From: an uncultured Paludibaculum sp.
GTDB taxonomy: Bacteria > Acidobacteriota > Terriglobia > Bryobacterales > Bryobacteraceae
Assembly (NCBI RefSeq): GCF_963665245.1
Contig: NZ_OY762269.1
Coordinates: 1,804,501-1,868,500 of the forward strand
DNA length: 64,000 bases
Direction: 5' to 3'
Below the pieces are notes generated by a model. It saw only the letters and a list, made by a program, of their open reading frames with translations, did not search any database and was not told the origin of the DNA. A program made the translations under genes and the position numbers. Position 1 is the stretch's first letter. The number at the start of each line of letters is the position of its first letter. Positions 26,192 through 33,739 of this stretch are shown piece after piece.

Positions 26192-26782
26192 ATGCGCCAC
26201 CCATTTCTGCTGGCTCTCCTCCTCGTTCCGGGATCCGCGCTGTTTGTGGCGCCCGCCCAGAGCATCAAGAACGACACCGAATTCCGCGTGAAGTTGACGG
26301 CTCCGCTCAGCACGGAAACGAACAAGAAGGGCGATAAGATCACCGCCATGATCCTGCAGCCGCCCGACTTTGCCAACGCCATGATGGAGGGCGAGGTCAA
26401 GGAATCGAAGAGCGGCGGAAAGATCAACGGCAAGTCGATTCTGAACTTCACGTTTCAGAACATCGTGATTGGAGGGAAGACGATCCCGGTCAACTCCGAC
26501 GTGAAATCGTGCTTCAACTCCAAGGGACAGGCGAACGTGGACGAAGAAGGCCGAGTGATTGAGAAGAAGAGCAACGTCGGCAAGCTGGCTGCGGTTGCCG
26601 GAGCCGGTGCGCTGATCGGTGCGCTGGCCGGTGGAGCCAAAGGCGCGGCCATTGGGGCCGGAGCCGGAGCTGCGGCCGGGTTGGTCCTGATCCAGGTCGG
26701 AGCCAAAGGCGCGAACGTAACTTTCGCATCAGGCAGCGAGATAGTCCTTTCCGTCCGGGAGCGGCGTGAAGCAGGCAAGTAA
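26192..26782 (+). CDS. Exported glycine-zipper protein of unknown function
   Basis: Predicted exported protein of about 196 residues. The ATG at 26192 has an AAGGGA site and opens a signal peptide (HPFLLALLLVPGSALFVAPA); an ATG at 26168 is in frame but upstream of the predicted transcription start. After a beta-rich domain (NDTEFRVKLTAPLSTETNKK, VSP-free region up to GQANVDEEGRV), residues about 135-175 form a glycine zipper (AAVAGAGALIGALAGGAKGA, AIGAGAGAAAGLVLIQV). The tail GANVTFASGSEIVLSVRERR resembles the last strand of similar acidobacterial proteins. A membrane-associated or pore-like element is possible. No enzymatic motif is seen. Confidence 0.7.
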   Translation: MRHPFLLALLLVPGSALFVAPAQSIKNDTEFRVKLTAPLSTETNKKGDKITAMILQPPDFANAMMEGEVKESKSGGKINGKSILNFTFQNIVIGGKTIPVNSDVKSCFNSKGQANVDEEGRVIEKKSNVGKLAAVAGAGALIGALAGGAKGAAIGAGAGAAAGLVLIQVGAKGANVTFASGSEIVLSVRERREAGK

Positions 26783-26831
26783 GCCTGCCCTCGATGCCGC
26801 TCTCTGATACGAACAAGGTGCCCGCCGCGAG

Positions 26832-28139
26832 CTACGCCTGGGACAGTCCGCAGTTGGCGCAGAATCGCTGGCCGGGATCGAGCACTGTTCCGCACCGCGA
26901 GCACAACTGGACCGCCGGCGTGGGCATCAAGCCCGCTTCCCGCGCGGTCATCCAGTTGGGCAGGTCCTGGTTCCACACCAGCGTCTCCGAGGGTAACGAG
27001 GGGAGCATCCTGAGCAGTGTCGGTTCGTCGACCGGGCCCCTGCTTTGGCCCGCGTGGATCACATACCAGTCCTTCGAGGGCAGCGGAGGAGGTGCGGCCG
27101 CCGGCTGCGCAGCTGTTGCCGCGGTGGAGACCGGTGCCTGCACAGCAGGCGGCGGGGTGGCTGGCTGCAGCGCCAGATGCAGCGTCGCCGCCAGTTCATC
27201 CTGATCGAGGGCGGCGATTGCACCGGCCTGTCCAGCCATGGCGAACAGGAACATGTAGTAGGCGCTGCGCACCAGCAGCACGATGTCCCGGCCCAGTTGC
27301 CCGTCGGCCTGTGGCTCCGTAACGCCCAAAGCCACTTTGCTGACTTCGTGCAGCACGCTGTCGGCGATGACCTTGCCTCCAGTGCTCAACTCATACCGGG
27401 CGACCCGGCCCTCCGACGCCGCCTCCATCAACCCGGCCCGCAGGAGCTCGCCCAGCGCCGAGGCCACCTCCTGGTCCGTCAGGGAGGTCACCAGTTGTCC
27501 GGGAATCAACTTCTCAACGAAGAGCAGGGGCCAGCGGAAGTCCTCACTGGCGGCATCGCGCAGTCGCTCCAGAATCTCATCCCGGGAGAATGTGACCTCG
27601 GACGCACAGTGCGTCAGCATGCCGTGCAAACGTGTCGCCTTCATCTGGTCCAGGGCGGCAAGGAACACGACCACGGCATGCGTCGAGAGCTTGCAGCCGA
27701 TCTCGTCGTTGCTGAGCCCGCCGCCCGCCGCCAGCATCTTGCTGATCGAGGCTTTGACGCTCGCCTGGGTCCAAAAGGTGATGCGGCGCGGGTCCACCGT
27801 GCCGGCCAGCCCGACAATGGACTCCTCCACGCTGGTCGACCAGGCCAGCACCGCTCGGCTGACGGTCTCATCGGCGATCGTATGATGCCAATGCGCCATC
27901 TTCGAAGGCGCGCGCAGAATGCCGATGGCCACGGCGAGCCGCACTTGCAGTTCCGGACTCAACGCACGAAACGCGGCTGCGGCCTCCGCCGTACGAGGTC
28001 CGCCCGGGCCCGGCGGGATCAGCGAGAGCGCATTGGCCCGGGCGCCCAGCGAGTCGGCCAGCGCCGCCAGATCGTCGAGAGCGATGAGGAAGTCCTCTTC
28101 CTCCACTCGCAGCATGGATGTCGTCATTGCGGCGTTCAT
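26832..28139 (-). CDS. GYF_2 and zinc-ribbon protein (cytosolic)
   Basis: Protein of 435 residues, third gene of a minus-strand operon. Residues 1-310 are helical with no signal peptide. A short stretch near residues 230-265 (ALGELLRAGLMEAASEG, then RVARYELSTGGKVIADSV) looks like a winged helix. A Pro/Ala-rich linker (about 325-352) leads to a GYF_2/DUF4339 domain at 355-405 (DWYVIHAGQSRGPVDEPTLL, ETLVWNQDLPNWMTAREAGL). A C-terminal zinc ribbon has C413/C416 and C427/C430. GYF domains bind proline-rich peptides, so partners may include the Pro-rich proteins of the adjacent operon. Its start lies 1 base from the stop of the large membrane protein, so translation is coupled. Function unknown. 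Confidence 0.75.
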   Translation of the reverse strand: MNAAMTTSMLRVEEEDFLIALDDLAALADSLGARANALSLIPPGPGGPRTAEAAAAFRALSPELQVRLAVAIGILRAPSKMAHWHHTIADETVSRAVLAWSTSVEESIVGLAGTVDPRRITFWTQASVKASISKMLAAGGGLSNDEIGCKLSTHAVVVFLAALDQMKATRLHGMLTHCASEVTFSRDEILERLRDAASEDFRWPLLFVEKLIPGQLVTSLTDQEVASALGELLRAGLMEAASEGRVARYELSTGGKVIADSVLHEVSKVALGVTEPQADGQLGRDIVLLVRSAYYMFLFAMAGQAGAIAALDQDELAATLHLALQPATPPPAVQAPVSTAATAAQPAAAPPPLPSKDWYVIHAGQSRGPVDEPTLLRMLPSLPSETLVWNQDLPNWMTAREAGLMPTPAVQLCSRCGTVLDPGQRFCANCGLSQA

Positions 28140-28140
28140 A

Positions 28141-31100
28141 CTATTTGCCTCCTATGGCCCCGTGATACTGGGTCACATTCGTCCGGACTGCTTCGCCAAA
28201 GCTCTGTTCCGTGAAGCCGTTTTGCTGCAGCACCTTCATCGCCTGGCTGGGGTTGCGGTTGATCTGGTTCGAGATTTCGACGAGCTTGGGATCCAGTCCG
28301 GGTGGCGAGGTGGGTAGCCCCGCCGACGACAGTTGCCCGGCCTGCACCGGGTTGCCCGCCATGTTGTTGATTCTGCCGGCGAGATCCTGCTCACGGCCCA
28401 TTGCCTTTGCCAGCGACTTCACATCGGTGTGTTCGGTCACCGACTTCACCTGCTGCGAGCTGAAATCCTTGAACTCGTTGGCTCCGAACTTTGTCGGATC
28501 CTTGGGCAAGTCGCCGGTGACGGCCAGCTGATTCATGCCATGCTGATCCACCACCGCCTGTCCGGAGATGTTATGCGAGCTGATGGAGCCATCACTGCAG
28601 GACTCGAACATCTTGCCCTTGCCTTGCGCCGCCATCCGGCTGCCCGTGAATCCAGGCGGATAAGCGTCCCCCGGGCCCGAACCCTTGCCGATGCCGTTGT
28701 AGGTCTTATAGTCAATGTCATTGACGCCGCGGCTAAAGCCGTCGGCCCGCAGGTTGCGGTCGACATTTTCAGTGAGGTGCTCTCCGAACTTCGCCTGCAG
28801 TTCGTTGTTGGCCTCTTCCATGCTGACGGTGCGGCCCAGATCCCGGCTCCGTTGTTCGGCATAGCCGGCCAAATCCGCCTTATCGAAGTTGGTTGTATGC
28901 GTGGCGTCAAAGTCAGTACGGGCCTTCGGATTCCCGCCCGGCTTGGCGCTCGACCCCGAGTCGCCGATCACGCTGCTCTTCACCTTGACTCCTGTCTCGG
29001 CTTCGAACGATCGCATGGTGTTGCGGACGCCATTGTCGACGTTCTGGCTCACCCGGCTCGCTAGGCGGGCATTTAATACCTTTGCTTCGTCCGCACTCAA
29101 TGCCCCGGATTTCTGGAGTTGGGCCAGGCGGTCCATGCCTCCTTCGCTATATAGCTTGGCCAGGTCGGCCGGATCACCGGAAGTCAGCACGCGGCTGACC
29201 GCGGAACGTGTGGGCTGCAGCGTCTCCGGCACCGTAGTAAACAGGTTCGACATGCGGTTACTCAGCGATTTGCTGCCGGCCTGTACGGCCTGGTCCGCCG
29301 TCTTCACGGCTTGCCCGACGGGCTCCAGCATCTCGCCGACACCCCGCGCCACATTCGGGAATGCCTTCGGGAAGTAGTGCATCATGGCGCCGCCCAATAC
29401 GGTCGGCCCCGCCTCGATGACGCCGGTCTTGAAGCCTGCCTTGAAGATCTCGGCGTCCGATGCGCCGCGCATGGCCGCGTCATGCTGCGCGTAGCCCATG
29501 TTCGCGGCTGTGTAGGCCGCTTCCGACCAGCCCGCCGTGGCTACGCCTGCCGTGAGCCGGCCGAGGAGGGATGCCGCCGTGCCGGCCAACGTGGAGTTAC
29601 CCTGTGCATCTTTCCCGGTGACGATTTCACGTAAGGAACCGGAGGCCGCTTCCGACATCGTATCCATGAAGCCGGGTTGATTCCGCAATGAGGATTCCGG
29701 CGCGACAGCGCCGCTGATCGAGTCGCCCGTATACTTCCGCGTCGCATGGATGGCACTCCAGTCGATGGGTTTGCCGGCGTAGATATCCTTGATCAACTGG
29801 TCGGTCTTGCCGACGACGTCACCAGGGCCACCCGGGTTCCACAGATCGTGCTTCAACGCGGCCTGTTGGATGCGCCCAAGATAGGCGGCGGCCTCAGCCT
29901 GCTGCTTACGCTGGGCCGCCTGCTGGTCCATCTCCTTGCTGAACCAGTCTTCCCTCCGCCGCGTCTTTTCGTTCTCAGCATCCATGAACTGCCGGTTCTT
30001 CACCAGGTCCTGCTGCCAGCGGTCGAACTCACTCGGGTCGAAGTAGGTCCCACTGGCCGCATTTCGCCATTGGCCCGACTGAGGATCGTAGACGATCTCA
30101 TATTCGCGGCCATCGGCTCCCTTCAGCACGCGCGTGTTTCGTGCCTGATCGGTCGCGGCCGCGATGGCTTGAGCCTGTGCATCGTTGGCCACGGCCTGCT
30201 GTTTCAGGTAGTCCATGTAGTCCTGATACTGCTGTCGGAGCCGTTCGTAGTTCGGGTCCGTCTTGTCCGCGGTAGCGTCCTGCTCGTCCCACTGCTTCTT
30301 CAGGCGATCGTACTCATCCAGCGCCTTGTCGCGGGCCGAGGTTGCCGCATCGTGCTCCGGTCCGTAGCCGCCCGGAGGTGGACCCTGTGTGGGCGGAATC
30401 AGCGCGGGGATCGTGCCCCCGACCGCCGAGCCGGCTCCACCGATGTTGGCGCGCCCCTGCAGATGCGTCCCGATCTCCAATTGGTGGCAGGAGACATCGG
30501 GGTTCGGTCGCCACATGAATGCCGGCATCTCGGTGACCGGCGCGACCTGATGCATGATCAACCAGCCGCCGGCATAGCCGCCGATCGCGGCCGCAATCAA
30601 CTCGGCTGCGGGATAGGCGGCCTCTCCCATGGGCACTGCGCCATCGGCCGCGGAGGCCGCGCGCCGGAAGAACAGCTTCTTGAGGATCCCCCGGATGGCA
30701 GCCCGGAAACATCGCGAAAGCATTCCGGGACAGACGCCCATCAGCATCAGCGACGAGTAGGCCACGACGTATCCGCACATGGCGCCCCAGTAGTTCGGGT
30801 CGCCCCAGCCACGGGCGCCAAACATGTCGGGCAGCACTAATTTCTGTAGAAGGTCAGCGGCGCCGTAGACTCCGCCGCACACCAGGCCGAGAAACGGATT
30901 GAAGCCTGAGATGATGCCCATCAGCGGATAGACGATGGCATCCGTGCCGATGTGGCCCAACGGCGTGGTCTGTATGCCGCGCCACGCCAGGAACACCATG
31001 GAGAAGGCCAGCAGCACGGGGTGGCGCCTCGTCAGCGATTCGATTTCCAGCAGCCATTCGAGCTTGCGCAGCGCCGGGAATGCGTTCAGGGTCCCTCGCG

Positions 31101-31227
31101 CCAGGTTGACGACCGGCGCACAGATGAGAGTCGACATTCCGACCACAGGCCTCCAAAATGACTGCGCCTCCAGCCATCGCAGCAAGTCCGCCTGCTTCTT
31201 CGCTATCGACTTCAGGAACTCGCGCAT
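28141..31227 (-). CDS. Large membrane protein with nucleotidyltransferase-like C-terminal motif
   Basis: A 1028-residue protein I do not recognise as a family. Residues about 70-230 hold several hydrophobic segments (VLLAFSMVFLAW, IISGFNPFLGLVCGGVYGA, YVVAYSSLMLMGV, LIAAAIGGYAGGWLI). Residues 290-460 are charged and Gln-rich with coiled-coil character (DEYDRLKKQWDEQD, RLRQQYQDYMDYLKQQA). A Gly/Ala-rich segment follows (about 545-650). Residues 755-774 read G-D-S-G-S-S-A-K...T-D-F-D, matching the nucleotidyltransferase pattern GS-x(12)-DxD, with D772/D774 as metal ligands and D837/D839 (NDIDY) as possible further acidic residues. The layout, membrane part plus coiled coil plus C-terminal catalytic-like domain, recalls polymorphic toxins or phage-like effectors. 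It lies between an archaemetzincin gene and a GYF gene in one operon. Confidence 0.62.
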   Translation of the reverse strand: MREFLKSIAKKQADLLRWLEAQSFWRPVVGMSTLICAPVVNLARGTLNAFPALRKLEWLLEIESLTRRHPVLLAFSMVFLAWRGIQTTPLGHIGTDAIVYPLMGIISGFNPFLGLVCGGVYGAADLLQKLVLPDMFGARGWGDPNYWGAMCGYVVAYSSLMLMGVCPGMLSRCFRAAIRGILKKLFFRRAASAADGAVPMGEAAYPAAELIAAAIGGYAGGWLIMHQVAPVTEMPAFMWRPNPDVSCHQLEIGTHLQGRANIGGAGSAVGGTIPALIPPTQGPPPGGYGPEHDAATSARDKALDEYDRLKKQWDEQDATADKTDPNYERLRQQYQDYMDYLKQQAVANDAQAQAIAAATDQARNTRVLKGADGREYEIVYDPQSGQWRNAASGTYFDPSEFDRWQQDLVKNRQFMDAENEKTRRREDWFSKEMDQQAAQRKQQAEAAAYLGRIQQAALKHDLWNPGGPGDVVGKTDQLIKDIYAGKPIDWSAIHATRKYTGDSISGAVAPESSLRNQPGFMDTMSEAASGSLREIVTGKDAQGNSTLAGTAASLLGRLTAGVATAGWSEAAYTAANMGYAQHDAAMRGASDAEIFKAGFKTGVIEAGPTVLGGAMMHYFPKAFPNVARGVGEMLEPVGQAVKTADQAVQAGSKSLSNRMSNLFTTVPETLQPTRSAVSRVLTSGDPADLAKLYSEGGMDRLAQLQKSGALSADEAKVLNARLASRVSQNVDNGVRNTMRSFEAETGVKVKSSVIGDSGSSAKPGGNPKARTDFDATHTTNFDKADLAGYAEQRSRDLGRTVSMEEANNELQAKFGEHLTENVDRNLRADGFSRGVNDIDYKTYNGIGKGSGPGDAYPPGFTGSRMAAQGKGKMFESCSDGSISSHNISGQAVVDQHGMNQLAVTGDLPKDPTKFGANEFKDFSSQQVKSVTEHTDVKSLAKAMGREQDLAGRINNMAGNPVQAGQLSSAGLPTSPPGLDPKLVEISNQINRNPSQAMKVLQQNGFTEQSFGEAVRTNVTQYHGAIGGK

Positions 31228-31231
31228 TCGC

Positions 31232-32119
31232 TCACCACCTCCGCTGGCGCCGCATCTTGGCCGTTGCCAGTACCTCGTCCAACCGGCGGATGTGGCAACT
31301 GGGACAGCCCTCCGCCTCCTCGCCTTTGGCTCGCATCAACCCTCCCGCTCGCGCAGCCCAGTCCCGTGCATAGGCCAGTGGATCTCCGCCGCCGGAAGAT
31401 CGCGAATCCAGCTCAGCCAGCTTCACTCCGCCCGCTGTCAGGACGGCATGTCGGCCCGCGGCCGTGGCTTCAATCGGCGGCGGAGTGATCTGCGCGTACA
31501 GTGCATTGAGGGCTGCGGCTGCCGACTTTGCTTCCGGCTCAGTGGCAAGCACGAGCATCGGCTGCTTCCTATACAGCACCGTAGCGGCGCCGGCGTCCGC
31601 GCGCCATGAGAAGGGTGGCGATTTCACCTTCACAAAGGACACGGCCCCTTGAGCGGCGGCAATGGCCAACGCGCAGATCGCTATGGCCGCGGCCCGCGCG
31701 GGCCACGCTGGTTTGGGCTGGCGGCAGCGAGTGCAGCGTTCCAGGCCCCGCCCATCGACATCCTCCGCACTCCGCGCCACGTTCATGATGCAGCCCGCGG
31801 AGCGGCAGTGTTTCAACCCATCCAGGTGCCCGCGCTCGTGTTCGATGACGTTCATCATCCGCGCGGCCAGACGCTGCTCTCCGTCCGCGCTCAGCCGGAA
31901 GGTGGATACGACCGCGACAGCCCGCCGCCGGTCGGCATATCCGAAAAGGGACTCACAGCCGCGCATCTCCAGATCACGTGGTGTCAGCAGAAGGAGTTGC
32001 TCCCCCTCGGCCGGACGTTGTCGGGCTAACAGCCGCGAAACGCAGAGCCGCCGATCCACTTCATTCACGAAGGCTCCGGCCTCATCCTCCGCGAGGGTCC
32101 TGATACGCAGTTTCGGCAC
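31232..32119 (-). CDS. Archaemetzincin-type metalloprotease fused to a transmembrane region
   Basis: A 295-residue protein whose first 135 residues form an archaemetzincin catalytic domain. Visible are the lead-in LLLLTPRDLEMRGCESLFGY and AVAVVSTFRLS, then HERGHLDGLKHCRSAGCIM. In this stretch H94, H98 and H104 are the zinc ligands, E95 is the catalytic base, and C105, C110 and M112 complete the family signature, followed by CTRC (C129/C132). This matches HExxHxxGx3Cx4CxM...CxxC. Ordinary archaemetzincins stop near here at about 180 residues, whereas this one continues with a transmembrane helix (AAIAICALAIAAAQGAV, 144-160) and a 130-residue extracytoplasmic tail containing CPSCH (272-276). 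GTG start at 32119 after GGGGGA. It is the first gene of the operon, 4 bases before the large membrane protein. Confidence 0.85.
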   Translation of the reverse strand: MPKLRIRTLAEDEAGAFVNEVDRRLCVSRLLARQRPAEGEQLLLLTPRDLEMRGCESLFGYADRRRAVAVVSTFRLSADGEQRLAARMMNVIEHERGHLDGLKHCRSAGCIMNVARSAEDVDGRGLERCTRCRQPKPAWPARAAAIAICALAIAAAQGAVSFVKVKSPPFSWRADAGAATVLYRKQPMLVLATEPEAKSAAAALNALYAQITPPPIEATAAGRHAVLTAGGVKLAELDSRSSGGGDPLAYARDWAARAGGLMRAKGEEAEGCPSCHIRRLDEVLATAKMRRQRRW

Positions 32120-32304
32120 GTCCCCCGCATCATATACGAGAAAGAGATCTGAATCTATTGGCGGAGATATACTATTTGCACCCCGCCCTTCGTGCCGCCT
32201 GTCTCATGCGGTTGGAGGGCCGGTCAGGAGCTGATGGACTTGTTTGACGTGCTGCGGGCGCGACGCCCCATGGCGGGCTCCCTCGCAGGAAAGGGACAAC
32301 CAGA

Positions 32305-32628
32305 ATGGGAGAGAAGATCGTTCAGGTGTTGTTGGGCCTCCTGGCTGCCGGCGTGCTATCCGCGATTATCATGCTGGCTCAGAAGCGGAAGAACCGCGAT
32401 GCCTGGTCAGGCACGGTAAGCACGATTGAGAGGCGCTCCGCCGACTACGGCGACGGCAACACGCGCGAGTTCTTCCTCGTCCGCTACATCCGCGACGACG
32501 GAGAGATCCGCTCCTTCGAATGCGAGGCCAGTTCTTACCCGTTCTGGTACCAGGGCATGCAGCCAGGCGACCGGCTGGTCAAGCCCGCGGGCGCGGGTAT
32601 GGCACAGCGTATCCCTGTCGCCAGATAA
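32305..32628 (+). CDS. Small membrane protein, DUF7489/DUF3592-like
   Basis: A 107-residue protein with one N-terminal transmembrane helix (KIVQVLLGLLAAGVLSAIIM) and a cytoplasmic beta-rich domain (AWSGTVSTIERRSADYGDGN, REFFLVRYIRDDGEIRSFEC, PFWYQGMQPGDRLVKPAGAG). The pattern of a short turn-over strand plus GD-RLVKP matches small uncharacterised membrane proteins of the DUF3592/DUF7489 type. It is on the strand opposite its neighbours, 185 bases from the archaemetzincin start, and its stop is 6 bases from the stop of the convergent GYF protein gene. Function unknown. Confidence 0.7.
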   Translation: MGEKIVQVLLGLLAAGVLSAIIMLAQKRKNRDAWSGTVSTIERRSADYGDGNTREFFLVRYIRDDGEIRSFECEASSYPFWYQGMQPGDRLVKPAGAGMAQRIPVAR

Positions 32629-32634
32629 GCCCTC

Positions 32635-33726
32635 TCAACCCAGGCGGCCCGTCTTCCTCCATTCCACGATGCGCGAGAAGTGGTACTGGAAGTAGAGGAT
32701 GCTGAAGAAGAACGTCATCACACCGCTCAGCCTCAGGCCGATGGGTTCCGTGGTGTTGTAGTAGCGGACAATCGAACTGCGCATGCCGAACACCGCCATG
32801 AGCCCGCAGATGATGATTACCACGTTGAGAAGCAGGATCACTCCGCTGGCCGTCGCGATTGATGACGATGAGAGCGAGCGCATCGCTGCGATGTACATCA
32901 CGACCTGCGCGACCATTCCGAGCGTCGTGATCACCAGCAGCATCACTGCCTTGCTGGACGGATCGATCTTTTTCACGAAGGCTGCCTGACGGAAGGTCCA
33001 AACCAGCCCGGCCAAACCGGCAGTGACCCATGTGAAGATCAGCAGCACCAGCCAGTGCATGCTGGGTGGGGTAGGACCATTCACGGGCGCGGCCGAGGCA
33101 ACGGCCGGGGCGCCGAACTGCGGTGCGGCCGGCGCCGGAAAGCCGGGCGGTGGTCCGAACGCGGGGCGAGCGGGTGGTGGAGCCTGGTTGAACCCCGGCG
33201 CAGGTGCGTTGAAGGCAGCCGGCGCCGCCGGCATGGGCTGAAACTGAGGGGGCGGCGCGCTGTAGGCTGAAGAGGCTGGCGCCTTCAGACCCACTTCCGT
33301 CGCAGGCTTCCAACTCGGTAGGCCCGGCTGCCAGACCAGCGTATCCGCGGGCAAGGTCTGCAGCGCGACCCGCAGCACCGATTCCGGCACGGGACCCTGC
33401 TGCTTCCCTCCCACTGCATAGAACCACTGCGCATCAGGCCGTTGCGCCGCCGGGGCCGGCGGTGGCGGCGGAGGAGGCGCGACAGGCATGAGGAACGGTG
33501 GTGGTGGTGGCGTCCTTTGCGGCGCCTGGAATGCCGGTGAGGGCGCCTGCTGCGCTCCGTACACCGGCGCTTGCGGTGGTCTCGGCTGGGCCGGGTAGGC
33601 AGGCACCGGGTTGGGCTGCGCCGCAAAAGCGGGCGCCGGGGCTCCTCCAATCGGCTTGCCGCAGCCGGGACAGAAACGGTCTTCCGCATCCGCCAGGGTT
33701 CCGCACGTTCCACAGTATCGGTTCAC
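32635..33726 (-). CDS. Zinc-ribbon / GYF_2 / multi-pass membrane protein
   Basis: A 363-residue protein. GTG 33726 is the start because AGGAGG (33731-33736) precedes it and the product then begins directly with a zinc ribbon (C5, C8, C19, C22). Residues 28-98 are Pro/Ala-rich. A GYF_2 domain spans about 99-147 (WFYAVGGKQQGPVPESVLR, DTLVWQPGLPSWKPATEVGL). A second Pro-rich linker follows, then three transmembrane helices (about 224-243, 259-280, 292-314). The tail (YYNTTEPIGLRLSGVMTFFF, then ILYFQYHFSRIVEW) resembles DUF4234-like proteins. The gene is 13 bases after the next gene upstream and shares its GYF domain type with the distal protein of the neighbouring operon. Confidence 0.8.
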   Translation of the reverse strand: MNRYCGTCGTLADAEDRFCPGCGKPIGGAPAPAFAAQPNPVPAYPAQPRPPQAPVYGAQQAPSPAFQAPQRTPPPPPFLMPVAPPPPPPPAPAAQRPDAQWFYAVGGKQQGPVPESVLRVALQTLPADTLVWQPGLPSWKPATEVGLKAPASSAYSAPPPQFQPMPAAPAAFNAPAPGFNQAPPPARPAFGPPPGFPAPAAPQFGAPAVASAAPVNGPTPPSMHWLVLLIFTWVTAGLAGLVWTFRQAAFVKKIDPSSKAVMLLVITTLGMVAQVVMYIAAMRSLSSSSIATASGVILLLNVVIIICGLMAVFGMRSSIVRYYNTTEPIGLRLSGVMTFFFSILYFQYHFSRIVEWRKTGRLG

Positions 33727-33739
33727 AGTTCCTCCTGAG

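Noticed and set aside
27045..28214. A 389-codon plus-strand open frame antisense to the GYF/zinc-ribbon gene
   Set aside because: The minus-strand product has clear GYF_2 and zinc-ribbon signatures, while the plus-strand one has none.
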